Shown here in pieces: positions 49,702-60,176 of a stretch of DNA of 64,000 nucleotides (its first letter is position 1; every line of letters begins with the position of its first letter). A program made the position numbers and the translations under genes. The notes under the pieces are model-generated. The model searched no databases and was not told where the DNA came from. It saw only the letters and a list, made by a program, of their open reading frames with translations. The stretch comes from Alkalibacterium sp034520745 (GTDB lineage Bacteria; Bacillota; Bacilli; Lactobacillales; Carnobacteriaceae_A). The DNA lies in assembly GCA_034520745.1 (NCBI GenBank), contig JAXHNF010000003.1, positions 310,001 to 374,000 of the forward strand, in the 5' to 3' direction.

Positions 49702-50653
49702 ATGTCAGAACCTTTATTTTTTAATGGTGAATTCAAGGAAAAACTTTGGGGCGGCAAGAAATTGCATGAGTTGTTCGATTACGCTATCCCCAGTGAAAAA
49801 ACGGGTGAGCTCTGGGCGATCAGTGCACATAAACATGGTCCGAGCTCGGTGGTCAGCGGTCAGTACAAAGGAAAAACACTTGACTCACTGTGGGAAAACC
49901 ACAAAGAGCTGTTTGGCTACAGCGAAGGCGACGTCTTCCCTCTTCTTACCAAGATCATTGACGCGCAGACAGACTTGTCCGTCCAGGTGCACCCCGATGA
50001 TGCTTACGGGAAAGAACATGAAGGTGAACTGGGCAAGACAGAATGCTGGTACATCGTCGATGCTGAAGAAGGTTCAGAAATCGTATACGGTCATCATGCA
50101 AAAACAAAAGAAGAACTAAGATTACTGATCGATAACGGACAGTGGGACGAACTTCTGAGAAGAAAAGAAGTCAAACCGGGCGATTTCTTCTATGTTCCAA
50201 GCGGCACCATTCATGCCATCGGCGGAGGAATCGTGATCCTGGAAACGCAGCAGTCCAGCGATACAACCTACCGCGTTTACGATTACGACCGCATCCAGGA
50301 CAACGGTGAAAAAAGAGAGCTGCATATCGAAGACTCCATTGCCGTGACCACCGTCCCTCACGTCGATCCTGAACTCGAGATGCAGACGATCAAAACAGAC
50401 GATTATACCGAGAACAACATTGGTCAAAAACGCGTTCTTCACTGTCAAAGAATGGAAAACAAACGGAAAAGCGACTTTCGAAAAAGAAGCGCCCTACACC
50501 CTGGTCAGTGTGCTGGACGGTAAGGGAACGCTGAATATTGACGATGCCTCATACAGCTGCAGAAAAGGCGACCATTTCATTCTGCCGGCGCCTGTCGACA
50601 GATGGACGTTTGACGGTTCACTGCATATGATTGCTTCTCGTCCAGGAAAATAA
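49702..50653 (+). CDS. manA: mannose-6-phosphate isomerase, type I, one frame break
   Basis: About 317 residues. It interconverts mannose 6-phosphate and fructose 6-phosphate. The cupin zinc site is formed by VQVHPDDAYG and the KTECWYIVDAE region, with VPSGTIHAIGGGIVILE supplying the third ligand. The frame breaks near 50,425 (ENNIGQK to NAFFTVKEWKTNGKAT); the C-terminal domain is otherwise complete. The ATG at 49702 follows GATAGGAG. It stands alone on the plus strand with its own terminator, diverging from tdk; the 190 bases between them must carry both promoters. Confidence 0.93.
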
Positions 50654-50673
50654 ACATAGCTATGTCCGGCGAC

Positions 50674-50706
50674 CCGGCGACTCCGTTCTTTAAACGGAGT
50701 CGCCGG
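50674..50706 (+). terminator. terminator of manA
   Basis: A perfect 14-base GC-rich stem CCGGCGACTCCGTT/AACGGAGTCGCCGG with loop CTTTA, followed by an AT-rich tail. Confidence 0.8.
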
Positions 50707-50730
50707 CATATTTATATCGCTTTCTGTCCA

Positions 50731-51040
50731 TTCGGTAAGTTCCGTTGTCTCTACCTCCCGTACTTACCGAATCGGGCAATATTCGGTAAGTACGAAGGTC
50801 TTTTTGTTTGCTAAGTGACGAAGGTATCCTGTATTCGGCTGTTTTAACATAACTTGATGTTGCTACTTACCGAACTGGTCCCTTTTCGGTAAGTAGCTGC
50901 ACCTTTTTTATTTCTAAGCGTCGAACTTGCTCCAACTTCGACAGTTACAGTCCTGCCAGCCGCTCCTTTCAACCGAACTTGCCTCTTTTCGGTCATTACC
51001 TACGCGCATACCTGTCCTAAGTGTCGAACCTGTTCTCGAA
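50731..51040. repeat. tandem array of hairpin repeats, period about 103 bases
   Basis: Two motifs alternate. Motif A, ACTTACCGAA or its reverse complement TTCGGTAAGT, occurs exactly at 50731, 50762, 50782, 50865 and 50885, and in weaker form near 50971-50993; paired copies form hairpins with 10-base loops. Motif B, CTAAGTGTCGAAC with small changes, occurs at 50811, 50914 and 51017, each facing a TTCG/TCGA further on. Together they make about three units of some 103 bases. No coding sense is seen. It fills the space between the terminators of manA and of the ABC exporter. Confidence 0.75.
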
Positions 51041-51054
51041 TGGGACTATAAGAA

Positions 51055-51081
51055 AAAGCTGCCCGGAAATCGGGCAGCTTT
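51055..51081. terminator. bidirectional terminator at the end of the ABC exporter operon
   Basis: AAAGCTGCCCG/CGGGCAGCTTT perfect 11-base stem with a five-base loop and A/T flanks. Confidence 0.85.
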
Positions 51082-51086
51082 CAGAA

Positions 51087-52948
51087 TCAGACAGCTTTCA
51101 GCTGCTGGTCAGGTGTCTGAAATTGTGCATTATACAGATCGGCATAGAAACCGTTCTGGTACATCAGATCATCATGATTCCCCGTTTCGATGACATCCCC
51201 ATGATTCATGACAATGATCTTATCGGCATCCCTGATCGTGGACAGCCGGTGAGCCACGACAAAGCTTGTCCTGTTTTCAAGGAGTCTGCCCATGGCCCGC
51301 TGGATCAAAATCTCCGTACGGGTGTCCACTGATGAGGTGGCTTCGTCTAAAATCAGTATCTCAGGGTCCGCCATGAATGCTCTGGCGATCGTGATGAGCT
51401 GGCGCTGTCCCTGGGAGATGTTCGTCCCTTCTTCATTCAGCACCGTCTCATAGCCGTCCGGGAGACGTCTTACAAATTCATCCACGTGAGCGGCTTTGGA
51501 TGCTTCGAGAATGTCTTCATCACTCGGTTCCTTGTCGTGGCTGCCGTATTTCAGGTTGTCCCAGATCGTACCATTGAACAGCCAGGTATCCTGCAGTACC
51601 ATCGAGAATTTGCTTCTCAGCTCGTCACGTTCGATATCTCTGGTATCAGTTCCTTCATAGCGGATGCTGCCGCCTTTGACATCATAAAACCGTTCCAGCA
51701 GATTGATCAGCGTCGATTTCCCGGCTCCGGTCGGGCCGACGACGGCAATCATCTCGCCTTCTTTAACTGTCAGGTTGAAATCTGTCATAAGCAGATCATC
51801 GTTCTCATAGCCGAACTCGACATGATCAAATTCGACTTTATATGGAGAAGCCGGCTTAGGATCCAGTCCTGACTCTGTGATTTCCATCGGTTCTTCATCA
51901 AGGACTTCAAACACACGTTCACAGGAAGCGATCGTCACTTGAATGGTATTGGCCAGGTTAGCGATCTGCCTGACCGGTTGAGAAAACTGGTTGACGTACT
52001 GGATAAACGCCTGCACGTTACCTAAAGAAATCGACCCGTTAGCCACACCGATCCCGCCGACGATAGCGACACCGAAGTAACCCAAGTCACGTGAAAAACT
52101 GACTAAGGGCATCATGATCCCGGTCAGGAACTGAGCTTTCCAGGACGCCTCATTCAGCTTGGCACTCTGTTTTACAAATTTTTCTATTTCAGCTTCTTCG
52201 CGGTTATATGTTTTAACGATCGTGTGTCCGGAATAAGTTTCTTCGACTTGATCGTTCAATATCCCGAGTTCTTTCTGCTGAGCAGCGAACTGTTTCTGGG
52301 ACTTCGGTGCCACGTAGGCGATCAGCAGAAAACTGATCGGTACAGTGACGATCGTCACTAAGGACAGGCGGATATCGATCGCGAACATGATGACCAGCAC
52401 GGTTACGAACTGGACGACACTTAAAATGAACTGCGTCAGTGACTGCTGCAGCGTATTGGCGATCTGATCCATGTCGTTGACAGCCCTGGACATGATATCC
52501 CCGTTGGAATGGGTGTCATAATAATGGATAGGCGGCGTCGACATTTTTTCTTCAAGTCTTTTCGCATGTCATAAACTGTTTTCTGAGCGATCCTGGCAGT
52601 GATAAACTGCTGGAAATATCTGAAGAGCGCTTCAACGATGTCAGACAACCGCTACGATAAGCAGGATATTGCGGATCAAGCCGAAATCGATCGGATAACG
52701 TTCGATGTTTGTTCCGGCTTCCCTCAAAGCATTCCCTTCCTGGAGGCCCCGGTAATTTCAGTTGTTGCGCGTCCAAGGATGTAAGGTGCGAGCGTCGCCA
52801 TGATCGTAGAAGCGATGACCATCAGAAGCGTCGCCGCCAGTCCCCAGGAACGTGTCGACATGTAGCGCACCAGGCGCCTTGTCGTTCCCCAGAAATCTTT
52901 CGCTTTCTTGGCTTTTAAATGAGCTGCATTTTTTTCGCCATCTTTCAT
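51087..52948 (-). CDS. ABC multidrug exporter half-transporter (second subunit), frame breaks
   Basis: About 620 residues. An N-terminal membrane domain with six helices (KDFWGTTRRLVRYMSTRSWG, IMFAIDIRLSLVTIVTVPISFLL) is followed by the ATPase domain: Walker A VVGPTGAGKSTLINLLERF, signature NISQGQRQLITIARA, Walker B ILILDEATSSVD and switch His VVAHRLSTI. Frames break near 52,730, 52,650 and 52,545, all in the first 140 residues. It overlaps the other half-transporter gene by one base (TAATG), so the two form a heterodimer of the LmrCD/YheIH/EfrAB type that expels hydrophobic compounds. Both nucleotide-binding sites can be checked only after the reading is corrected. Confidence 0.9.
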
Positions 52949-54683
52949 TAAATGTCCTCTCCCTTCAACTGAGATTCCATGATCTCCTGATACACTTTAT
53001 TCGTCGCTTTCAGTTCTTCGTGTGTCCCTTTTCCAGCAATGATGCCTTTATCCAGAACGATGATTTCATCCGCGTCCACAACCGTACTGATACGCTGTGC
53101 GATAATGACAACGGCGACGTCTTTTGTTACGGGTGCCAGAGCTGCTCTCAGTTTGGCATCTGTCTTGAAGTCGAGTGCTGAAAATGAGTCATCGAAAACG
53201 AGGATATCCGCATCCGTGACCAGTGCTCTGGCAATACTCAGTCTCTGTCTTTGCCCTCCGGAGAAGTTTCCGCCGCCCTGTTCGACGCGCGAGTCCAAGC
53301 CTTCTGAAAGGCCTGATACAAAGTCCTTGCCTGAGCGATATCCAGCGCATGCCAGATTTCTTCATCTGTCGCGTCCGGCTTGCCGTATTTCAAACTTGTC
53401 TCGGATAGTCCCTGAACAGCAGACCGCTTTTTGAGGAGCGAAACCGATGATCTGACGCAGTTCGCCCTGTCTTGACATTTCTGATGTCCGTCCCGTTGAC
53501 TTCTACCGATCCGCTTTCCACATCATAAAGCCGGGGGATCAGATTGGCTAAAGTTGTTTTTCCTGACCCGGTCCCGCCAATAATGGCCAGTACGCTGCCC
53601 TTTTTTCAGAGTGAAATGAATGCTCTTCGAGGGCCAGTTTTTCAGCTCCTGAGTAACGGTAATCGACGTGATCAAAATGCAGTGACGCACTCTGATCTTT
53701 GTTCAGTTCTGTCGGATCAGTGGGATCTTTAATGATATTCGGTAGTGATCGAGCACTTCTATGATCCGGGCTGCAGCAATTTGTCCTCTTGGCAGGAAAA
53801 AGGAGACCATGGAAACCATAAACACTCCGATAAGGATCTGCATGGCATAAGTCATGAATGCAACCAGATTCCCCACCTGCATGTCCCCGGTGCTGACGAA
53901 CTGAGCACCGAACCAGATGATCATGATATTGGTCACACTCACAGCCAGGATCATCGACGGCATCATAAATGCCAGGCGCGTGTAGGCTCTGATCGAAGTC
54001 GCCGCAAAATCCCAGTTTGCTCCATCAAAGCGCTCTTTCTCGTATTCATCTTTATTGAAGGCCCGGATGACGCGAATCCCTGTCAGTCCTTCTCTGAATA
54101 CTTTATTCAGCCTGTCTCGTTTTCAGCTGCATGGATTTGAAGATTGGGCTTGTGGATTTTAAGTATGACAAACAACAGCGAGGCCTAAAATCGGAATGGA
54201 AATCAGAAAGACAGAAGGCCAGCTGCGGTTCTCTGATAAACGCCATGATGCCTGCCCCGATAACAGGAACGGAGCACAGCACCATGACGCGCAAGCACCA
54301 TCATCATTACAAACTGGATCTGCATGACATCGTTTGTTGTCCGGGTGATCAAGGTCGATGTGCCGAACTTGTCGATTTCTTCGTTAGTAAAATAAGCAAC
54401 CATGGTGTAGATTTTTCTGCGGATCTTATCCCCTAAGCCCCTGAGACTCCTTTGCTGCATAGTAGACATTGACCTAATAGCGGCAACGATCGTGATCAGC
54501 GTGAAGCCCAGCATGATGAAGCCCGTCCGTATAATATAATCGATGTCGCCTTCTGCAACACCGTAATCGATGATGTTGGCCGTAAACGTGGGCATTGCCA
54601 GCATGCCCACGACCTGAACAGCCAGAAATACCAGACTGACCGCGATCCGCCACGGGTTCATCCATTTTCCAAGTCTTAATCAT
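52948..54683 (-). CDS. ABC multidrug exporter half-transporter (first subunit), many frame breaks
   Basis: About 578 residues over at least five frames. The start (MIKTWK, then MNPWRIAVSLVFLAVQ one base over) overlaps the tetR stop. Helices such as TGFIMLGFTLITIVAAI and SVTNIMIIWFGAQF, the coupling region DRLNKVFREGLTGIRVIRAF (split) and the ATPase end (GGNFSGGQRQRLSIARALV, ILVFDDSFSALD, VVIIAQRISTV) are readable. FDDSFSALD has Asp-Ser where the catalytic Glu would be, which is typical of the degenerate site in such heterodimers. Frame density is higher here than in the left part of the window, pointing to lower read quality. Confidence 0.85.
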
Positions 54684-55326
54684 TCTTTATCCTCTTTCCT
54701 CTCAGGAATGGCGATACCATACGGTGATCCATTCCAGTCGTCTTTGTAAATAACTCCTGCGTTTCACTCACGGAGAGCTCTTTCCAGAACCCTTCCATGA
54801 TCGTGTCGTTCAGCATACTCAGGATATACCTGAGCACATCGATCAGTTCCGTTTCGGACGCCATCTTCAGATTGTCTTCTTTCACAACATCTACGATGCG
54901 CTTGCCGTCAGGCAGTTTCTGAGAGGCGGCCTGTTTGAAATCGACGCGCGCTTCCTGGTTGATCTGGTAATTCATATGCAGGTACATGTTTTCAAAAAAG
55001 CCGAACTTCTCGGATTCCATAATGTATTTGATGTATTTCTCACTGAATAATTTGTAGCCCTCATAAAAATCGCCTTCTTTTTCCTCGAAGCTTTTCAGCA
55101 TCAGGCTGCGGTGATTGTAGCGGAACTTTCCGATCAGGAAAAAATACAGGTCTTTCTTATCCTCAAAATACTGATAGAAACTACCCACGCGATATTTTTG
55201 CAGTTTTTCACGATATTTGAAATGGATGCTTCGTTTAAGGATTTAGACGAAAATTCCTTCATAGCTCCAGCGATCAGTCTTTTTTCTCTTGTCTTCTGGT
55301 AAATTAAAAAATGTCTGTGTCGGCAC
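54676..55326 (-). CDS. TetR/AcrR family repressor of the ABC exporter, two frame breaks
   Basis: About 216 residues. The N-terminal helix-turn-helix (RLIAGAMKEFSSKSLNEASI, NIVKNCKI, GSFYQYFEDKKDLYFFLIGK) is typical TetR; the C-terminal ligand domain is helical. One break lies near 55,280 and another near 55,190. The start is GTG at 55326 behind AAGGAGG. It overlaps the first exporter gene, so regulator and transporter are one operon, and two palindromes in front of it are likely its operators. Drug binding would relieve repression of the exporter. Confidence 0.88.
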
Positions 55327-55355
55327 TGTGTAGCCTCCTTAGTAATGGAATGAAA

Positions 55356-55399
55356 TGACAAGTTGTCACATTATGTAATTATATGTGACAAGCTTGTCA
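55356..55399 (-). promoter_or_regulatory. twin TetR operators around the promoter
   Basis: TGACAAGTTGTCA (55356-55368) and TGACAAGCTTGTCA (55386-55399) are palindromes with the same half-site TGACAA, about 30 bases centre to centre. The minus-strand -10 box TATAAT (55383-55378) lies between them, so both sites cover the promoter of the tetR-ABC operon. Confidence 0.8.
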
Positions 55400-55423
55400 T
55401 AAATGCAAGAGGTTTTATTAAAA

Positions 55424-55458
55424 ATCGTCCGGATCCTCTGGCTGAGGATCCGGACGAT
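55424..55458 (-). terminator. terminator of the AI-2E family gene
   Basis: A perfect 15-base stem ATCGTCCGGATCCTC/GAGGATCCGGACGAT with a five-base loop and TTTTTAAT on the minus strand. Confidence 0.88.
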
Positions 55459-55464
55459 GAGCTT

Positions 55465-56669
55465 TTATTCTGTGTCTTCGATGATTTCATCCGGTATTTT
55501 TTCTGAGTCTTCTTCATATAGGCCCGAATGCTCCTTGTACCATTCAAAAAGCATAGAGAAAATGATCTTGATGATCGCATAGCCCGGGATTACGAAACAC
55601 AACACCCAGCAGCCCGAACAACCGTCCGGCCACAAGCAGAAGAAAAATAATGTTGACTGGATGGATTTTCAGTGAGCTACCCAAAACTTGAGGGCGAGAT
55701 CACACGTCCTTCCATTAACTGTTCTACCCCAAAGACGATGAGGACTTTCAGCAGCATGAAGGGGGAGTCCACCACAGCTATGATGAGTGCCGGGATCGTC
55801 GCGATAAACGAGCCCAAGTAAGGGATCAGATTCAAAAACCCAGCAAAAATGCCTAATGTCAAAGCGAAATCGAGACCCACCAGTGTAAGACCGAGCCAGA
55901 ACATGATCCCTACGAAAATGGCTACGATCAGCTGGCCTCTGACGTAATAGCTGACTTGTCTGTTGATATTTGTCATGAGCTTGTTTACTGTCGGTCTGGC
56001 CTTGACAGGTATGAAACGAGTAAGCCTGTGAGGAATCTCTTTTCCGTCTTTCAGGAGATAATAGAGCACGAACGGCATGGTAAATAGCGTGATGATCACT
56101 CGAGTAATGGTCCCGATGACATTGCCGATCCCGCCGACCGTTGCATTCAACACTGAAGAAGTCTGATTTGTCAAGGTCTCGATAAAGGACGAATATTTGT
56201 CTGGATCATGAGATCGCTGAAAACTTCTGTGTTCAGAAGCGCTTCGACCTGTCCTATAAAGGTGTCCCAGTAAGTCGGCCAGAATCTCTATCAGAGAAGC
56301 CAGCTGTCTTCTTATGATCGGAACGATATAGTTCATCCCGCCTATGATCAGGAGAATGACGAGACTAAAAACAAAGGCGATCGCAGTATTTCTGGAGAAC
56401 CGCTTTTTTTCCAGCCAATCGACCACCGGGGTAAGCAGATAATAAAAAATAACAGCAAAAATGATCGGTGGCCCAATGATGCTGAAGGCAATAGCTATCG
56501 GTTCGAAAATAAATGAAATGCGGGTGATCATGTATATATTCAATGCCAGCAGAAAAATGATCAGCAAAACTGTCACAAATTTATTGTCTATGATCTGTTT
56601 CCAGAACCAGGTCTTATTCCATTGTTTTGCATTTTTGTCTATCTTATCGCCATCCACTTCTCCACCCAC
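55465..56669 (-). CDS. AI-2E family transporter, frame breaks
   Basis: About 401 residues with seven to eight membrane helices (VLLIIFLLALNIYMITRI, IIGPPIIFAVIFYYLLTPVV, TAIAFVFSLVILLIIGG, ITLFTMPFVLYYLLKDG, FALTLGIFAGFLNLIPYLGSF). The segment FAGFLNLIPYLGSFIATIPA is the hallmark of the family. Frames break near 56,220 and 55,680; the last part (IHPVNIIFLLLVAGRLFG, then an acidic tail) is in other frames and ends at 55,465. Named for an E. coli AI-2 exporter, most Firmicute members (YtvI, YueF) are ion antiporter-like or unknown. The start is probably GTG at 56669. It is a single-gene unit. Confidence 0.85.
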
Positions 56670-56752
56670 TTCCTGATCTTTAATTATAGTTTAGCATAGA
56701 CCTTTGGAATATAGAACAGATATACTCCTTTAGGCCTGTATCCTCTTCTCTT

Positions 56753-56782
56753 TTGTATCCGTCTTCTAAAATCTGTTATACT
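56753..56782 (+). promoter_or_regulatory. promoter of the lactonase gene
   Basis: TTGTAT (56753-56758) and TATACT (56777-56782) with an 18-base spacer, about 40 bases upstream of the start codon. Confidence 0.55.
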
Positions 56783-56820
56783 GTTGTAAGTGAATCAAAT
56801 CGTATCGAGGAGGAAGAACA

Positions 56821-57864
56821 GTGAATCAGAAATTAATGCTTGGCACATATACCAAACGAGAAAGCAAAGGGATCTACAGTATCGAGCTGAATGAAAACAA
56901 AAAACAGCTAGTCAATTTAAACGAAGAAGTCCATGTTCAGAGCCCGACTTACCTGGCCGGAAATGCGGACTTCAGTCTGCTTTTTTCTATTGCAAAGTCA
57001 TCTGACGGGAGTGGCGGCATAAAGTCATTTAAAAAAGACCCAGAAACTGGGGACTACATGGAAGCCGGCAGTGCCTTTGAAGAAGGCGCACCCCCGTGCT
57101 ACATCGCTTACGATGAAACCAGAAATCTTGTCTATACTGCAAACTACCATAAAGGCGAAGTCTGTGTATATGAAACGGCAGCCTCCGGTGAGCTATTTGC
57201 TTGCAGATAAACATACTCACTCCGGCAAATCGGTTCACGAGAATCAGCAGTCACCACATGCCCATTATTTCGATTGGACACCGGACGGCCGATTTCTGAT
57301 TGCCTGTGACTTGGGCACTGATGAAATCGTCATGTATACTTTGGATGAAGCAAACAAACTGACTGTCAGCGATGTCATTTCCCGTCACTCCCGGCTAGGC
57401 CCCAGACACGTCGCTTTTCATCCTGACAACCAGTATGCCTATGTATTTGCTGAGTTGAGCAGTGACGTGATCGTACTTCAGCTACAACGAAAAAACGGGA
57501 CGCTCAGCCCAGATCCAGACGATCTCTTCGATACCAAAAGACCACACGTCATTCAACGGCGGAGCCGCCATTCGCGTATCTTCGGACGGAAAGTTTGTTT
57601 ATGCTTCCAACCGTGGCCATGATTCGATCGTCAGCTATAAAGTTGCTGAAGACGGTACCCTGTCCTTGATTGGGTATACGCCCACAGAAGGTCAGACACC
57701 AAGGGACTTTAATCTGGATCCTTCCGAAAGGTTTGTTGTCGTCGGCCATCAGGACTCTGACAATTTATCTTTATTTGAAAGAAATACTTCAGACGGGACC
57801 CTGTCTCTGCTGTCAGAAAGACGTCTATGCGCCAGAAGTGATCTGTGTCAAGTTCTTGTCTTGA
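56821..57864 (+). CDS. lactonase family protein (6-phosphogluconolactonase-like), frame breaks
   Basis: About 347 residues of a seven-bladed beta-propeller of the YkgB/Pgl type, which hydrolyses 6-phosphogluconolactone in the pentose phosphate route. The opening MLGTYTKRESKGIYSIELN, the central HAHYFDWTPDGRFLIACDLGTDEI and RHVAFHPDNQYAYVFAEL, and the end FVVVGHQDSDNL...KDVYAPEVICVKFL are family features. Frames break near 57,200, 57,560 and 57,790. The start is GTG at 56821 behind GAGGAGGAAG. A flavin reductase-like gene follows after 47 bases. Confidence 0.88.
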
Positions 57865-57911
57865 ATAACGCGGACTGACCGGACATCACCGGACTCGACA
57901 AAGGAGATATC

Positions 57912-58531
57912 ATGCATCATTTTAAAACAGAGGATCTATCATTAAAACAACAGTACAAGTTCCTGACCGGAAGCATTATTCCGCGGCCGATAGCCTGGAT
58001 CACGTCACTCAATGAATCAGCCGGTATTGTAAATCTGGCTCCGTTCAGTTTTTCAGTGTAGCTTCCAACCAGATACCATTACTCACAGTTTCGATTTTAC
58101 GGACAGATGAGAAATCAAAAGACACAGCTTCCAATATACTGAAACAAAAGGAAGCTGTCGTTGCATATCGTAAGCCGTCCACTCGTCTTTGATATGAATG
58201 GAACCTCTGCACCTTTATCACCCGAGCAAAGCGAAGTCGATCGTACAGAGTTGACACTGGTCGACAGCTCCACGGTCGGTGTCCCCGGGTGAAAGAAGCC
58301 TTGATCCGCTTCGAAACTGTCCTTTATCAGCATCCCCATAAAAAATGACCAGGGTGAAACAGTGACCGATCATTTTCTTTTAAAGGTAACAGATTTTCAT
58401 TTCGACTATGATGTCTTCGATTTCAAAGAGACTATATACTCGCAGACAAGCTGGATCCGATGGCTCGCTTATCTGGAACAGATTACTCTGCACTCGGTGA
58501 CATCCTGTCGATCATTCGACCTGTAAAATAA
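57912..58531 (+). CDS. flavin reductase family protein, many frame breaks
   Basis: About 205 residues, readable only across several frames: a start MHHFKTEDLSLKQQYKFLTG, the FMN-binding SIIPRPIAWITSLNE, NLAPFSFF and SVASNQIPLLTVSI, then LSPEQSEVDRTELTLVDSS, DHFLLKVTDFHFDYDV and an end at DILSIIRPVK. This is the DIM6/NTAB-type flavin reductase-like fold that binds FMN and uses NAD(P)H or acts with a partner oxygenase. The ATG at 57912 follows AAGGAGATAT. No frame is open for more than 50-60 residues, so the sequence quality here is poor. It probably shares a transcript with the lactonase gene. Confidence 0.8.
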
Positions 58532-58537
58532 AAAAAC

Positions 58538-58561
58538 GTATCTGGACAGCTGTCCAGATAC
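58538..58561. terminator. bidirectional terminator between the flavin reductase and PTS IIA genes
   Basis: A perfect 24-base palindrome, GTATCTGGACAG/CTGTCCAGATAC, with A7 before and ATTTTTAT after it. Confidence 0.85.
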
Positions 58562-58572
58562 ATTTTTATAAA

Positions 58573-59073
58573 TTATTTAGATGTGACCGTACCGATTTCG
58601 GTTCCTCTGGTCGTTTCACCTGTGGTATTCAGTGAATAATCATCGACCTGATCCATATTCGTAAATACGATAATGACCGTATCTTTCTTGCCGCCTCCTT
58701 CCAGCCCTTTAAGATTAACAGTAGAGATTTTTGTTTCGTGCGTCACCGTGTCGCCTTCTTTAACCAGCGTGTCGAAGGTTCCGCTTCAAGTTCCACCGTG
58801 TCGATCCCGATCACGCAGAACTTCCACATTGTCAAGTTCCAGTCCAACAGCATGCTGTGTGGGAAAACATGACGACTTTTCCCTGAACCAGGCGAATAAA
58901 TGTCTCCGTCACTCGGAACCACGCGCAAAACCGTCTCCCATCATTTTTTGAGAAAAGACAGGATCTTCCACATCCTCGATCGGAATAACTTTACCACTTA
59001 CCGGACTGACTAATGTCGCCTTCGGCTCTTTCGCTTCGTTCCCTTTTCCTTTCAGAAAATCAAATACTCCCAT
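58573..59073 (-). CDS. crr: glucose-type PTS enzyme IIA, frame breaks
   Basis: About 167 residues. EIIA-Glc carries phosphate from HPr to a sugar-specific EIIB. The start (MGVFDFLKGKG, ATLVSPVSGKVIPIEDVEDP) and FSQKMMGDGFA are in one frame; the rest, including the phosphorylated histidine in the PTQHAVGLELDNVEVL-like stretch near 58,860 and HIGIDTVELE, continues in others to the stop at 58,573. It is a free-standing IIA, not fused to EIIBC. The ATG at 59073 follows AGCAGGGAT. At least three breaks are needed. Confidence 0.85.
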
Positions 59074-59271
59074 ATTTATCCCTGCTTTCTTTAGTAATCT
59101 TAGTTTTTTTCTATTTAAATCAATGCTTTGACTTACTTCTAATGATAGCATAATTTGTCATATTCCTGAACCGAAATGATTATTGGATTAAAATGTCTGA
59201 TTATTCTAGCAATTTCATTTCAAGTTCGATATTATAAGGTAGCTAACAATTAAACTGAAGGAGTCGTATAC

Positions 59272-60105
59272 GTGTTTATAGAAATCATCAAATCAATTAT
59301 TTTAGGTATCGTACAAGGCATTACAGAATGGTTGCTATCAGCAGTACAGGGCACATGATTCTGGTAGATGAATTTTTAGTTCTGAATACCAGTGATGCCT
59401 TCAAGGAAATGTTCCTGGTCGTCATCCAGCTTGCTTCGATTCTGGCCGTTATCCTGCTGTTTTTCAAGAAACTGAATCCCTTTGACGGTGACAAGAGCGA
59501 CAATCAGAAAAAAGAAACGTGGCATATCTGGTTTAAAGTCGTCGTCGGCGTCCTGCCCGCTGCCGTGTTCGGACTGCTGTTTGAAGACACAATCAATGAG
59601 GTGTTCTTCAACTGGCAGACCGTTTCCGTGGCTCTGATCGTCTACGGAATTGCCTTCATCATCATCGAGAAGAGAAACGAAGGCAGAGTGCCAAAGGTAG
59701 CGACTTGGGAACAGCTATCCTATAAAGTCGCTTTGATGATCGGTTTTTTCCAGGTCCTGGCCCTGATTCCAGGAACATCCCGTTCGGGAGCCACGATCGT
59801 CGGAGCAATTCTGATCGGGACCGCCAGACCGATCGCGGCAGAATATTCCTTTCTTCCTGTCCATCCCAGTCATGCTCGGTGCAAGCTTGCTCAAACTGGT
59901 CGGGTTCGGATTCAGCTTTACGCCCTGCAGAACTCATTATTTTACTGGTCGGCTGCCTGTTTTCTTTCATCGTTTCGATTTTGGCAAATCAAATTCCTGA
60001 TGAATTATATCCGGAGACGTGGCTTCAGCTGATTCGGGTGGTACCGAATCATTGCAGGGTTGGTGGTCATGGGTTTTTTTGCCCTGATAGGGCAATCAAC
60101 TAGTA
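59272..60105 (+). CDS. uppP: undecaprenyl-diphosphatase, frame breaks
   Basis: About 278 residues. UppP (BacA) removes a phosphate from undecaprenyl diphosphate so that the lipid carrier can be used again for wall synthesis; it also gives bacitracin tolerance. The active-site segments are ITEWLPISSTGHMILVDEF (split by a break near 59,328) and LALIPGTSRSGATIVGAIL. Helices AELIILLVGCLFSFIVSILA and IIAGLVVMGFFALIGQS come from other frames; breaks lie near 59,840, 59,930 and 60,040. The start is GTG at 59272 behind GAAGGAG. The exact end is uncertain by a few bases. Confidence 0.9.
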
Positions 60106-60111
60106 TAAATA

Positions 60112-60158
60112 AAGAAGAGGGTCGGCTCGCTGAAGCTCAGGTCCTCTTCTTGATTTTG
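60112..60158 (+). terminator. terminator of uppP
   Basis: AAGAAGAGG/CCTCTTCTT nine-base stem with a long loop that may fold further, followed by GATTTTG. Confidence 0.65.
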
Positions 60159-60176
60159 TGCCGCCCTGACTCATTT

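Noticed and set aside
50731..51040. CRISPR array
   Set aside because: Repeats are short palindromes that alternate with a second motif and differ in spacing; there are no uniform spacers and no cas genes.
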